From Schistosoma haematobium (taxonomy: Eukaryota > Platyhelminthes > Trematoda > Strigeidida > Schistosomatidae), in assembly GCF_000699445.3 (NCBI RefSeq), contig NC_067197.1, forward strand, positions 4,284,152 to 4,348,151: 64,000 bases of DNA, read 5' to 3'. The notes beneath the pieces are model-generated. The model was not told where the DNA came from, did no database searches, and saw only the letters and a list, made by a program, of their open reading frames with translations. Within the stretch, counting starts at the first letter, position 1. The number at the start of each line of letters is the position of its first letter. Below, in pieces: positions 1 through 12,724 of the stretch. Both the position numbers and the translations under genes were made by a program.

Positions 1-334
1 GGTAGATTCTAACTCCGCTGAACAACACTATAATTGATGAACCAATTGTCTATCATCCTTTGATTTTCATAGGTTATCTAAGAGATATCAATCTGTGATC
101 TAAAGCATTTTTGAAAAATCTAAAAAATCTAGACTGATTCAAATAACAATTATTCTAGTTCAATACTAAACCTTACTTTTTTGTGACAAATTGTTGGACA
201 TGTTTAGTGTGTGAATGGGTCTTTCCAAACTGATCTAGATGAAAAGAAACAGGATTCGATGATTACTATCCAGAGGTCAAAGAAGTCAGACAACTGGAAT
301 ACCATATGATAAATATTGGTAAACTATCAATACA

Positions 335-530
335 GAACATTAAATACGATGGATGATGTCGACAGTTTCATTCTCTCAACTGTGTGGTTTATCCCTGAAG
401 CTCTCATAGTTCTTCTGGACAATATTATTAGCCCAAACTTCAGATAGAAATGAGCTGTTCAAGTTTCTTCACATACGTTGGACAGCCTGTTCTATTAACC
501 TTGATATTGATTGGTTGTTGTTGAGCCTTA
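335..530 (-). mobile_element. Penelope-like element 3' fragment, inverted copy 1
   Basis: The reverse complement resembles the end of the Penelope-like coding region seen better at 44100-44330: the serine/threonine-rich tail that follows the GIY-YIG endonuclease, and the same order of motifs. It is too short and too decayed to encode anything. A second fragment of the same tail lies just downstream in the opposite orientation (565-690), making an imperfect fold-back. The assignment rests on window-internal similarity and is moderate. Confidence 0.5.
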
Positions 531-564
531 TCCTAGACTGGGTTAGTAAAACAAACTGTCATGT

Positions 565-690
565 GTTGAGAAATGTGAGTAGCTTACTTTTGTATGAAGT
601 TTATGCTGACAAAGTTGTCTGGAAAGACTATGAAAGCTTCACAATTAAACTATTCAACGCAGAGGATAAAATTCTGATAAGACACGAGCT
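565..690 (+). mobile_element. Penelope-like element 3' fragment, inverted copy 2
   Basis: Read on the plus strand this stretch gives a reading such as LLYEVYADKVVWKDYESF, which parallels LLSEVCADDVVKKNDESS in the clearer minus-strand Penelope fragment near 44.1-44.2 kb. It lies opposite to the neighbouring fragment at 335-530. Non-functional remnant. Confidence 0.5.
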
Positions 691-1388
691 ATCCAAATTA
701 CAGCTTTTATTGAAAGTGATTAGAATCTGGGTTGATTTGGTAAATTTCGTTAAGATAAATTTCAGTATTGTCATAGTCAACCAATCAAACTAACAATTAA
801 CCGTTCCATAAAAGATCAAGGAATTATTAGTATTTTGAAAGCGCTAATTTAATTAGTAAAATGCTTGAATTTCAACGGAATACATCTCATACTTGAACGC
901 TTAAACACCAACTTCCTAACCGTTTCACAATCCTCAAAAATTTTCTACTGTCGAACTTCAGGTAGAAGACTAAATGAAGGATGTATGGAATAAGTGTTAT
1001 TTTAAAGGTTAATTTCTTTGTAGGAAACAATAGTACTTGTAGAATCATCTGGATAAATATCAGCCCTGAAAAAAACAAAATTGATATTTGTTCATCAAGG
1101 GAATAAAAATAAAATCCGTCTTTTTTCTAGAATTCTTCCATAAGTTTCTAAGGTATCCTTTTGGTCAATGTATTTCCAGTATTATCTCGTCTTCTGAAGA
1201 ATTTTCCGAGATTTGAAGTACTCTCAGTAAAATCATTAGATTGTTGATTCGACTCTTTTTACATGTAATTCAGTCAGGTCATCCAAATAGTATAAGCAAC
1301 TTGTGTATTTAATAAATAAACTATAATGACAATGGTAGGTGTGTTGCTCAATTTCGTGTATTAGTTGAAATTAGACATTAACACTGTT
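691..1388. other. No gene recognised
   Basis: AT-rich sequence with stops in all frames. I see no domain-like reading, no convincing splice-bounded exon and no recognised repeat. Confidence 0.5.
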
Positions 1389-1600
1389 GGATGCCAGTCG
1401 GCTCAGTGGTTTAGAGGTTAAGCGTTCGCACACGAGACTGATAGGCTCTTGATTCGAATCTCGTGAGGCGGGATTGTGGATGCACACTGCTGAGGAGTCC
1501 CATACTAAGACGAAACAGCCGTCCAGTGCGTACAAGTTTTCCATAATGGTCTAGCTTTAATTGAATCATGATCCCAACTATTAAACTATAAACATTAAAA
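1389..1600 (+). mobile_element. SM-alpha-like SINE with hammerhead ribozyme motif
   Basis: A tRNA-related SINE. The head carries an A-box-like stretch (ggctcagtggtttagaggtt) and a B-box-like stretch (gattcgaatctc), the internal RNA polymerase III promoter layout. About 40 bases further on is a hammerhead motif (1482-1530), then the family tail (ttttccataatggtctagc). The same order recurs near 6.2, 8.7, 23.9, 26.0, 29.6, 40.7 and 47.9 kb. SM-alpha elements of schistosomes are known to have this tRNA-like plus hammerhead layout. I could not define a target-site duplication. Confidence 0.85.
1482..1530 (+). ncRNA. Hammerhead ribozyme (type I), probably competent core
   Basis: Helix I pairs CACTG (1485-1489) with CAGTG (1524-1528). 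The core CTGAGGA is at 1490-1496, helix II closes GTC with GAC, and GAA follows. Helix III is minimal: ACAGCCGT pairs only A-U and C-G around a four-base loop. The predicted cleavage site follows the C of GTC at 1523. All invariant core bases are present. Very short helix III stems are known in type I hammerheads of repeats, which often work as dimers. Activity is inferred. Confidence 0.75.
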
Positions 1601-1741
1601 AGACTCCAGAATTATCTCTAACATTTATCTAAACTTTAATCGATAATTACTAGCATTTCAGTATTAACGAATCGTATTAGAATCATATTAATATTTAATT
1701 CACTTAATTTATGTATCCATCGACTGATAAATTCAAACACT

Positions 1742-1760
1742 TACACACACACACACACAC
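1742..1760. repeat. (CA)n microsatellite
   Basis: Short CA dinucleotide run followed by ATACAT-rich sequence. Confidence 0.8.
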
Positions 1761-2399
1761 ATGTACATACACATACATCCTTATAGAGAAACTGAAATTT
1801 TCATTCTAGACTTTCGCCTACGTCAACTGTTACAACTAAGTCTTCTAACTAGATTTATTTATTTATTGTTGTTGTTGATGTTGTATTAGTTATTGGACAT
1901 ATAACAACTATCTTGTTTGTAATATTTAGTTGTCTCTCTTTATCTACCTATCTATCTATATCTCTATCCATTTGAATATTCCATCTTGTTACGTTCTTGT
2001 TCATTATCCACCATCATAATCACCACCATTCTGTTCATTTATTTCCCTTTAACAATTGAATGAAGTAAGAGAAAATCAATTTTAAGGCATTGATATTTTG
2101 TAAAAAAAACAACAAAAAAAAAGAATCTAGATTTTGTCTTCTCTTCTGAAAAAAAAAGAGGAAAACTATCGAGATTGGTTAAATCAGTTTTCAGGGAAAA
2201 AAATGATAGGGGGAAAGTTATTTACTTCTAATTCAATTTGATTAAATTTAAAGAGTTTTCTATGGTAAAATGAATGGAGTAAATCGATGTGGAGATTAAG
2301 ATGTAATTTATTCATCTTTAAAATGATACCCTTTTTTTCTAGTCTAATATGATACGATTGACCTAATCTGTAGGTGAATACGACTGGGTAAGGATATGG

Positions 2400-2560
2400 T
2401 TGACTGATGATTGTAGCAGAATTCCATGGATTGTTCTCTCGTATTTATATCTCGAACTGATCTTAGATAACCATTGAAATCAGAGAGAATTGTTTCGTCC
2501 TTGTATGAGACTTCTCGGTAGTGTGTACCCAGAACCTCCAAGTTTCATGGTTAGCGTTTA
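2400..2560 (-). mobile_element. Decayed hammerhead-type SINE tail
   Basis: On the minus strand, a decayed hammerhead region (ACCGAGAAGTCTCATACAAG, then GACGAAAC) is followed by a tail like that of the SINEs at 1.4 and 47.9 kb (caatggttatctaagatc). Core bases are altered (CCGAGAA in place of CTGANGA), so it should not cleave. The tRNA-like head is not recognisable. Confidence 0.5.
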
Positions 2561-4010
2561 ACTTTCAAATAACTGAATTTTTATCTAATGCTTTATAATT
2601 TTAACTTCACTCGATTTATAATATTACCCAATCACCTCCCAATGTCATTGGTGGGCTACTGCTTCACATCAGACAAGGTTGAATAACATTGGTCACTGAT
2701 TCTCACTACAATTACTGTGGATTGTTTAAGTGTTTATTGACTATTGATATTTTAAATATGGAGATTCAGAGCTATGATCTACAGAGGAAATGTTCAAGTG
2801 AAGTGCTTAACGTGATATATGAACCACATGTATCCGAGAGTGGGTGGCATCTCAAGCAGCGTCTATGTTTAATTTATTTTTAGACTGCATTGTTGGTAAT
2901 TTTATTCCGAAAAATGACCAGTCGACAGTATCAGACGTGACACTCAGACTACAAGAGGATCAAAGAGAAAAAGAATCTCACCCTTGTCAGTACAACGAAA
3001 TTCGAAGAGGAAGTCCTAATACTTAGATAGACGGGGTTGCTAAACCAAACGAGTTCATACAGATTACATCTTACTTCAGGACTAGGTAAATCACATTCCA
3101 TTACAAGGATGGATGGTGAATGAAAATTGAAAGTTTGTAATAGCTTATTATGACTGTGGATTAATCATCTGAACAGATTCACTATCCACATACTTTCGTC
3201 TGGATTAATCCTATGTCATGTTTATATATATGTATAGGTTGTACATATATTTACTTTGCTTTTGGCATTAAAACTCTATACTCACTCTTATTCTCCCTAT
3301 CTGTATACTAAGTTATGTAAGTGTTAGAATGGAACTGTAGAACTCAAAATGTTCACATTTATAAGTTTAATCAATTCTTGTTAATTGTTAATCAACAATA
3401 TATGTGTATATTTTGAGTAAACTGATGGCCTAGGTGTCATAATATTTGGTTATCAACTGTTAAGTTTAACAGTAGAAGGCAACAAGATATACTTCTAAGG
3501 TTGTGAAGCTAGTTAGAATCATACATAAAAAATGGGATTCCGAACAAAGTACATAAGTATATGATTGGTAAATAGTCTATATATATATATAAACATATCT
3601 GCTGTGAACATATTTCCTACTTCGAAATGACACTATAACCTAAATCCTCTCTTGTTACAAGGTATAGTTCACAAATGATGCATTGATTCTCCCAGTTTTA
3701 TTGTCAGACAGGGAGAAATTGAAGAAATAATTTCAACGGGTAAAGAAAAAACGCGACGACAACAATGACAACACAGTTATTGGAAAATGCTAAAAAAATA
3801 TGATCAGTCTCGCCCCCTTCCATAAATATATGACAAACTTATCTGTACCGTTCAACAAGAAGATGATCGATTTTTCCATATAGAGAAAAAGAATACTGTG
3901 GAGAGGGGCAGGGGAGGAATAATTAGGAGAAGAAGAGTAAAAAGAAAATGATGTGAGACTAAAAGTGATTTAGTGATTGAGAATAGGTGACTTGTTTGAA
4001 TGGAATAAAG
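2561..4010. other. No gene recognised
   Basis: Low-complexity AT-rich sequence. A short stop-limited stretch at 2690-3026 is open but has no recognisable domain. TA-rich runs occur near 3227 and 3578. Confidence 0.4.
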
Positions 4011-4036
4011 AGAGAGAGAGAGAGAGAGAGAGAGAG
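4011..4036. repeat. (AG)n microsatellite
   Basis: Pure AG dinucleotide run. The serine/leucine-rich frame read through it on the minus strand is an artefact of the repeat. Confidence 0.85.
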
Positions 4037-6212
4037 CAAAATGCAGAGAGGAAGAACTACGCAATAATGAATTGAAGAATTATTGAACAATGAATTTATT
4101 ATTATTATTGTCATCATTATCTGCTAACGAAAACTGCAGTGTTCATTCTGATCATCTTAAAATAGAAAATGAATTTAGATTCAGAGATGGCTGTAATGCA
4201 TGATGCAAATAAACTGTGATTGTTTTTGATTAAATAGTCACTATACATTTATATATGTATAAATAACTAAGGAAGAGAGAAGATTCTATGTAATTTTATA
4301 TCGAGTAGCCGGTCAGTCAATAGGTTGCTTGTTTGTAATGTAATACAATATATTCTGACAACATGGATAATGGTTATGGACAATTTAACCAGATAGTTTT
4401 GGCATAAAAGTGTACTCTTTAAATTCATGCACAATTTTTCTTCGTTTTTCCTTTGTTGAATATTGCCCAAGGGATCTGTAAAGAGCTATTCTTTATATTA
4501 ATGTTATTTGCGACCTAGACCCACCTGGGATGTGTAAGTTACTGTTTATCTAACTCCTTTCCAGATGTTCTCCATAGTGGTTTCCTCTTATTCTAGTGGA
4601 TCTTATAACGCTTGCAAATTATTGCTGATAGCTTTAAAAAACTCACTGAGTTTGTAAGCTTGTCGAGAGCAGGTTATATTAGACTTTGGTAATGCTGCTT
4701 GTGACACCTCCAACAATTTCAAACGGATATTTTACGTTTCATATCACTATTAATTACCCATGACCAAACACTAGTCACATCCTGAATTATAACGTTTAAA
4801 TGTTTTGTTAACAAGGATACCTGATGGTCAACTACAGAAGTAAATTCATAAAAACACAACCTGGAATGACCAGTATATGAATTCCAAACTTAATACCATT
4901 GAAGTGAAAGAGAAATCTGATCCATTCTCTATGAACGACGGTTGGATCAAACTGTACCGATAATTTCATCGATATTCAACTTAAGTAGATGCTGAACAAC
5001 AATCGACATCCACCTAGATTCATTGAGGAAAATCCGAATCCAAACGTCAAAGAGAATCTATATGATCAAATAACACTCTCATTATGATCATCCTGTTTAA
5101 AGGAAATAGTGAGTCATAAGTTCTGAAAAAGGGAGTTTCGTTTGTCGACAACTATAAGAAGGATGTTCTATGCTTCATAGTTGAGATCAACGTCTATCAA
5201 TTGAAATTCGTTTTCCATATTCGTAAATGATGAGTGGTCTGATCTGGTCGCCTCTATGTGAATGTGACAGTGTACCTGATTTTATGAAGCAATGTATATG
5301 ATGTAGGACGTAGTCAGATCTTGTTTTCAACTCGGATACGAGAACATGTTCGAATGTGGTTGTATAAGGGTGAGAATAAAGTAGTTAGGAGTTGCATTTC
5401 TTGAGAATTTAATCAATTCTAATCACTCCACTGATCCACATGTTTATTTATGGAATTATTTATTTATAGAACTTATTCAGAACCACTAATATTTCTCTGT
5501 TTTCAAGTGGTTCGAACAGCAGAAGTTCTGTCTATGCATGAATTGAAGCAGGAACCCTGTATAAAATAATGATATTTTGTAATAAACATAAATTTGTTGA
5601 AAACATAAATCGATTCAATGAACTTCGTGATTTTATTGTTTACATTGGAATTATATGTCCATCATCATAAAACAAGTCCTGATATGTAATCCCGAATAAA
5701 AGTCGTTGAGTGACAGATCAATGAACACATTGTACTGAGAATTGGAGGGATATATAAAAAGAATGAATAGTAGTTTGCCATAACCGGAAAGGTAATGATA
5801 ATAGTAATGATAATAATAATCATTATTATTTATCAAATATTGCAGCTGATTAGATGAAAATTTACTGAAACTCAACAAATCCCTTCCCCATTCATATGAA
5901 AATCATTACAGAACTGTCAGTGTAAAAGAAAATTCTACATTCAGTACTTCAGTACTAACGAATACTAAAGGAGAGAGTGTTTTATGTAACAAAGAAAATA
6001 TTATTATCAGTAGGTGGATTTGCAGAGACTGTAGTACTTTTACAGTTGGAATCACTAGTCGATCTAAGTTTCAAAATGTAGTTTCTGGAGTTATAATGAG
6101 AACCTGTTATTGGTGTAGTCCAATTCGTGTTGGATGTGAAACAGTTATTCAACTCAAACGATGGATGAAGGGTTGCACAAGATCATGAATTGATTGAAGT
6201 TAGACACTACTA
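4037..6212. other. No gene recognised
   Basis: About 2.2 kb without a supportable gene. Small ATT/AAT runs occur near 4098 and 5800-5830. Nothing resembling a conserved protein was seen on either strand. Confidence 0.4.
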
Positions 6213-6400
6213 CCATTGGATCCCGGTTCAGTGGTCTAAATGTTGAGCGTTTGCGCAAGTCCGCGTACAGGACCGTGGATGCCCGCAGCCGAGGAGTCCC
6301 ATACTAAGACGAAACAGCCGTTTGGTGCTTTCAGGTTTGTGATGGTGGTCTAGCTTAGATCGACTCGTGATTTCAATTGTGAAGATTGAATATGGTCTAA
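6213..6400 (+). mobile_element. SM-alpha-like SINE, hammerhead core broken
   Basis: Same family as the 1.4-kb copy, but the tRNA-like head is shortened (the B-box region is deleted). The hammerhead core reads CCGAGGA instead of CTGANGA, so a required base is changed. The tail (gatggtggtctagctt) is preserved. Confidence 0.75.
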
Positions 6401-6578
6401 TACATAAAACTGCCCAATACTGACCTATAATTCCACTCTGTTAAGAATGGTATCTGAAGCTGAAATCCGTTTGTTTGATTGTTACTCGATGCAAACCAGG
6501 ATTACTTCGTCTTGTTTATTAATAGCTATACAACTAAATACAATTTGTGATCTTAAAGAAAATACAAACTTCAATCAC

Positions 6579-7322
<744 letters not shown>

Positions 7323-8639
7323 CACTTTCAAAATCATCACCCTGGGAACATGACTCAATCAACAAAACTACATGTAATTTCAGCTAGTATGAATGGCATT
7401 ATACCACAATGCATATGATAGTCCGTGTAATGATTTATTCATTTTGATGTGACGTGAAAGAATTTGTATGCTTTCTTTTCTCTCTCTCTCTCTCTCTTGC
7501 ACACATACATACATACATACACTAATAATTAAGGTAATGATCACATTAATGACAGTAATCATTCCTAGAATGATAGGAATGTTGAAAATGGTGCCGATAC
7601 ATTTTTTGAATATTTCAATTTTTAACATTTTCTTAAACTATCAAGCTAAGGAATGCGTGAAAACGTAATTGAAAAAAGAAAAGAAAGTAAAAGATGGATC
7701 AATAACATTGATGAATGGCATATGAAAAGCATTAGATACATCATAAAATATGGAGCATTTATATATTTTTTCTTGGATCATTTTATCAGTAACAGATTTT
7801 ATTATTCTGTATCTTCTGAATTGAACGAAACATTCAGTCGAATGATTCAATATTTAGTAAATGAATTGTTGGTTGGATTTTTGTTTTAATTATACAATTG
7901 GTTGTGTGGTGTTATCTGGTTTCGCGTCTTCTGTAGAATCGAATACGACTGGATCTATTGAATCTTACTTGAGGAAGCTCTAAGAAGCTCAGAAAGAGCC
8001 GAAGATATTTCATCCAATCATATTTGGGAAGAATATTTCACAATTTCTACGTGTAACTTCCCTATTGGACAAATGCTAATAATCCCCTGTATGAGGATTG
8101 GAGGATTGTGATGATGATTTAGTTTTTACTAAAAACGATAAATATCTGATAGTTCTATACCATGAATGACACTGTTTGGAATAACATTCATTTTCACCTG
8201 TCTTATGTATTCTCATTTGCGACTTGGAGAGTTCTAACGTTCAAGTGCTCAAGTTATACGTGGCATATTAAAACTCTAAGTTCTAGATATAATACGCCCA
8301 TACTACCGTAAATAGTTTATCTTCAGCCGTGAGGTAGTATCCTGCGGTATCCATGATACTCAAGCCATTATGAATGTGAACTAATATCAGCGAGTCTATA
8401 CAAACAATCTATCCGATTCCATCTTGGATTAGTTGCATCAACTAAGAAAGCACTTCTCTTTTGAACTATCCACTATTAAGATAATTCCAATTCATATTTT
8501 AAGTTTAATGATCGTATCGTAAATAATACTTTGGGATCAAGGTACATCTAGTTGAGGAATCCCAAATCCTGGATTCCACAGTTAGCCACTATTTATCTTT
8601 CCTTATAAATGATACAATTGTTCAGTTAATCAAAAGGTC
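7323..8639. other. No gene recognised
   Basis: A (TC)n run lies near 7480-7497, followed by an ATAC run. The open stretch at 7653-7889 has no recognisable domain and is biased towards AT-rich codons. Confidence 0.4.
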
Positions 8640-8885
8640 AGTATAGGGTTGTGGAGATCATTAACATTTTGATTGAGATCATCAACCGATTGATGTTAGA
8701 CCACTGTTGGAAACCTGGAAACACTGGATGGCCGTTTCATCCTATTATGGGACTCCTCAGCAGTGCTCATCCACGATTCCCCCTCACGAGATTCAAACCC
8801 ACAGCCTTCGGTCTCGCGCGCGTACGCCTAACTTCTAGACCACTGAGCCGGCCAGCATCCAATGGTATTAATATTTAACCCCAAC
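8640..8885 (-). mobile_element. SM-alpha-like SINE, near-complete, with hammerhead
   Basis: Minus-strand copy with head (A-box-like ggctcagtggtctagaagtt, B-box-like gtttgaatctcg), hammerhead at 8721-8766, and tail running into a longer 3' extension (tcaatcggttgatgatctc). The 3' extension is shared with the 23.9-kb copy, and so is about 150 bp beyond the head (8885-9050 against 24060-24225). The two copies may therefore descend from one longer repeat. Confidence 0.8.
8721..8766 (-). ncRNA. Hammerhead ribozyme motif, nearly intact
   Basis: On the minus strand helix I is GCACTG with CAGTGT (one G-U pair), the core is CTGAGGA, and helix II is GTCC with GGAT around ATAAT-type loop sequence. GAA is intact. 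Helix III ACGGCCAT keeps the A-U closing pair but has a C-A mismatch inside. Cleavage, if any, is probably weak. Confidence 0.6.
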
Positions 8886-9044
8886 CAATCCACGAAATTG
8901 CGCAACCATCTTCCATTGTACTGAGATAGATACCTGTCTCTACCCGACACTGATTAGCTTCATTGGTCATGACTTCTCAGTAGAACTCTGAGAATTCCCT
9001 CACAAATCTAGTCACTAGAGAGCACATGTTAATTATCAATATAG

Positions 9045-9165
9045 GGGTTGTAGAGATTACTAATTTTATGCTTGAGTTCATAAACAGACTGATGTTAGAC
9101 CACTAAAGAAAACCTGAAATTACTAGACGGCCATTTCATCCTATTGTTGAACTCTTCAAAATCAA
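9045..9165 (-). mobile_element. Truncated SM-alpha-like SINE (tail and partial hammerhead)
   Basis: Matches the tail half of the 8.64-kb copy (ggttgtagagattactaatt, gatgttagaccacta) and stops inside the hammerhead region. No tRNA-like head. Confidence 0.65.
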
Positions 9166-9340
9166 AATGTGTTCATCATCATAAATGAATTTCATTATTG
9201 AAATTTATCAAAGGGACTAATTACTTGAAAAATAATTCTTAAGCATCATTTTACGTATTCAACTATTCATTAATTCTGGTTATTTATTCAATGTCATATG
9301 TGTAGTATTCATCTCACGAAATGTAATTTAATCAATTCAC

Positions 9341-9342
<2 letters not shown>

Positions 9343-9371
<29 letters not shown>
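9343..9371. repeat. (ATT)n microsatellite
   Basis: Uninterrupted ATT run. Confidence 0.85.
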
Positions 9372-9376
<5 letters not shown>

Positions 9377-10194
9377 GCTTTATATTAATGTAATTACTAT
9401 TATACGTATATGGTTAGGTGACCTTGTTCTGTGCTATCGATCATTAGACTAAATAAACTTTATGAATATATAGGTTTCTTTGCTTAATGGACATATATAA
9501 TGAAATCAATAGATTTCTTAATAGAATAGTTAATGCTATGGTTTTAATGTACATAAATAATGTCTTACGATTGAACACCATAGGGTCTCTATCTCTCTCA
9601 CACACACATACACTCAATCGTATATATGTTCACTTGTTGGTAAGTATATATGTATATATCTATAAAGCACAAATCTATTCTATTGAACCAGTTATTGAAC
9701 GGTTTACAAAAACATACACCTACATACTATCATTACATGGTAGTACATATGATCCATTTAGTTAGTAACAATGATCTAATCAATAAATGTATGTTTGTTT
9801 ATTTTGTTGAATTCATTAAATTAACATAAAAAAAAACAAAAAAAATTGTTTTTTTCTCTCTATGATTATTTACCAGTTTTATTCAATTCAGAAAATCAAT
9901 CAATAACATGGATACAAAAATTGTTGCTGTTTTTTTGTTGTTGGTTTAAATAGTTCATTATAAAACCCAATTGGAAAAAATGTATAGCAACCCAATAGAT
10001 TACGGTTATTTTGTCTTTCAAGTGATGAAATTACATTGTCCGAAGTACAATTTTAAATTTACAAAAAAAGAAAACAAACTAAATTAAACTTTGTACTAAT
10101 TTAAAAAGTAATATTAATTGGTTAATAATTTTTTTTTGTTTTAAAAGAACTATTTAAATCAGAAAGGGGGGGGGCATTTGTGGATATTATAGTA

Positions 10195-10325
10195 ATTTTA
10201 ATAGTTGAGCTCATGAGTCAATTGAAGCTATGGAAAACCTGGAAGAAGTGAACAGTTGTTTCGTCCTATTATGGGACTCCACATCAGTGTGCATACATGA
10301 CCTTGCCTCACGAGATTCGAACTAT
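10195..10325 (-). mobile_element. SM-alpha-like SINE truncated near the inverted duplication
   Basis: Minus-strand tail and hammerhead region of the SINE family (tcaattgaagctatggaaaa, then tttcgtcctattatgggact). The core is broken (ATGTGGA). The element stops at the B-box (acgagattcgaac), about 20 bp before the start of the 10.34-11.64 kb inverted arm. Confidence 0.65.
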
Positions 10326-10344
10326 TTATATTCTTATAATAACA

Positions 10345-11642
10345 ATAATAACTCGCTGTTTACATTCCCTTCTATTCAATTCGGTCTGCTCAACCTTCGC
10401 ATGCCAAACATTCTGCTTCCCATTACTGTTACATAATACTCACATCTATCGACACCACACTAAGTGTGCATATTATTGATCAGTTTTAATCAACTAAAAC
10501 GAAATACATATCCAACGATTATTGATCTTCAATGATATCCCAAAAATAAAATCATTCCATGGTGAAAATCACCTATAGAAGATTTGTTGATCGATTCAAA
10601 AGTACATGAATATTGAGAGAAGAAAACCCAGACACCAAATAACCTTTTCACCCAACTTTATAAACTGGAAAATTCAAAGGTCAAATGAATGAATGAATTA
10701 ATTAATTAATCCAAGCCTACTCTTACTGATAGTATTGAATAGCCTTACCTCTGCATAAAATAACCAATAGAAAGATATAAACATTTGTTTGAATTATTAC
10801 TAACATGGAAATCCAACAAGAACATTTCATTATGTTTTAGACTCATCTGTTGAATGTGACCCTATATTATTGTCGATTTCAACATGAAGACTAGAAATTT
10901 ACAACCTGTTCTTTCGTATCCCATCTTCAGTTACATAATAAACTGATGAATCTAGATGATCACTTAAATTCGTTATTAATGTCATATTGTTGAACAAGTT
11001 ACCCTCATTCAGAACCGGTTCATTAATATACACCTCACTCGCTCTATGTAAGATCCAATTCCGAAGTTTTAAGTATCAATTGCAAGCATGATACCATTAA
11101 TCTATTTAGCTTCATATACAATATTTCATAATTTCAAATTCAGTCATCTGTCTCACTGTTTATGATAAGCATTGTGAATTATGTATTAATTATTTACTTA
11201 CTTACGCCTGTTACCCCTCATGGAGGAGCAGAGGTTAATCACCACCATTTTCCATCCAACTCTGTCTTGGTCAATCCTTTACAGTTCTTTCCACTTGCTA
11301 TTCATTCTTTTCATGTCTGCTTCCAATTCTCGACAAATTGTGTTCTTCGGCCTTCCATTTTTCCGTTTACCTTCACGATTACAATTTAGGACCTGTCTCG
11401 TGATTCAGTTTGATGATGTCCACAAGGTGTGTCCTATCCACCTCAAACGTCTTTTCCTAATTTCCTCTTCAGATGGAAGCTGGTTTGTTCTTTTCCATAG
11501 TAGGTTGTTGCTCAGACTATCCGGTCAACGAACATTCCGTATCTTACGTAGACAATTGTTTATAAATACTTGTACATTTTTCAATGATGGTTGTATTAGT
11601 TCTCCATGTTTTAATGATGATCTACAGAAACACAGTCTCTAA
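10345..11642. repeat. Left arm of 1.3-kb inverted duplication
   Basis: Reads as the reverse complement of 14108-15406 with very few differences; paired coordinates sum to about 25750. It contains the first copy of the 700-bp tandem unit and the RTE tail at 11190-11640. Identity is close to perfect by eye, and the 140-codon and 75-codon open stretches inside are identical in all copies. A recent event or an assembly artefact could both explain it. Confidence 0.9.
11190..11640 (-). mobile_element. RTE-like non-LTR retrotransposon, 3' end (family A), copy 1
   Basis: The minus strand carries the last part of an RTE-like polyprotein: the C-terminal region after the reverse transcriptase, with a degraded frame (W-I-G-H-T, then a basic GKRK-type stretch, then the terminal region ending before a TAAG-type tail). 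It is frameshifted and 5'-truncated, which is typical of dead LINE copies. The same tail occurs at 46.3 kb (+), 49.4 kb (-) and 60.6 kb (-). Schistosome SR2-like elements are the nearest known type. Confidence 0.8.
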
Positions 11643-11889
11643 CTGATGAATCTAGATGATCACTTAAATTCGTTATTAATGTCATATTGTTGAACAAGTT
11701 ACCCTCATTCAGAACCGGTTCATTAATATACACCTCACTCGCTCTATGTAAGATCCAATTCCGAAGTTTTAAGTATCAATTGCAAGCATGATACCATTAA
11801 TCTATTTAGCTTCATATACAATATTTCATAATTTCAAATTCAGTCATCTGTCTCACTGTTTATGATAAGCATTGTGAATTATGTATTAA

Positions 11890-12340
11890 TTATTTACTTA
11901 CTTACGCCTGTTACCCCTCATGGAGGAGCAGAGGTTAATCACCACCATTTTCCATCCAACTCTGTCTTGGTCAATCCTTTACAGTTCTTTCCACTTGCTA
12001 TTCATTCTTTTCATGTCTGCTTCCAATTCTCGACAAATTGTGTTCTTCGGCCTTCCATTTTTCCGTTTACCTTCACGATTACAATTTAGGACCTGTCTCG
12101 TGATTCAGTTTGATGATGTCCACAAGGTGTGTCCTATCCACCTCAAACGTCTTTTCCTAATTTCCTCTTCAGATGGAAGCTGGTTTGTTCTTTTCCATAG
12201 TAGGTTGTTGCTCAGACTATCCGGTCAACGAACATTCCGTATCTTACGTAGACAATTGTTTATAAATACTTGTACATTTTTCAATGATGGTTGTATTAGT
12301 TCTCCATGTTTTAATGATGATCTACAGAAACACAGTCTCT
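11890..12340 (-). mobile_element. RTE-like 3' end (family A), copy 2 in the tandem unit
   Basis: Sequence-identical duplicate of the fragment at 11190-11640, created by the 700-bp tandem duplication and not by a second retrotransposition. Confidence 0.85.
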
Positions 12341-12508
12341 AACTGATGAATCTAGATGATCACTTAAATTCGTTATTAATGTCATATTGTTGAACAAGTT
12401 ACCCTCATTCAGAACCGGTTCATTAATATACACCTCACTCGCTCTATGTAAGATCCAATTCCGAAGTTTTAAGTATCAATTGCAAGCATGATACCATTAA
12501 TCTATTTA

Positions 12509-12665
12509 ACTAATGCTCCCTGACGAATTCGATCCCGTCAGTCAAAGACGTTACAACTGAGCTATCCAGACCGCGACTGATCTCCTGTAGGACTAAGATG
12601 TATTTACAATTAATTGATCTGCGGGTGATAATCAATTTCATGTACGATAGGTCCTTATTAGTGCA
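12509..12665 (-). mobile_element. Fragment of hammerhead SINE family 2 (tRNA-like part)
   Basis: Matches the tRNA-like head of the SINE at 34421-34830 (minus-strand B-box-like sequence gggatcgaattcgtcaggga). It lacks the hammerhead half. It begins exactly where the partial third 700-bp unit stops and runs into the (ATT)n array. Confidence 0.65.
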
Positions 12666-12666
12666 G

Positions 12667-12668
<2 letters not shown>

Positions 12669-12723
<55 letters not shown>
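12669..12723. repeat. (ATT)n microsatellite
   Basis: About 18 ATT units, placed between two fragments of SINE family 2. Confidence 0.9.

Positions 12724-12724
<1 letters not shown>

Larger units (their letters stand above)
10941..12508. repeat. 700-bp tandem duplication, 2.24 copies
   Basis: Units are 10941-11640, 11641-12340 and a partial 12341-12508. The offset is exactly 700 and I saw no differences. Each full unit holds about 250 bp of flank plus an RTE 3' tail. The third copy ends in TCTATTTA, where unrelated SINE-like sequence begins. Confidence 0.95.

Noticed and set aside
1400..1475. Genuine tRNA gene
   Set aside because: A and B boxes are present, but the cloverleaf is poor and the sequence continues into a hammerhead and SINE tail that recur across the window.
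11220..11642. 140-codon open frame, identical at 11920-12342 and 14108-14530
   Set aside because: It is antisense to the RTE-like tail; repetition comes from the duplications, not from coding constraint.
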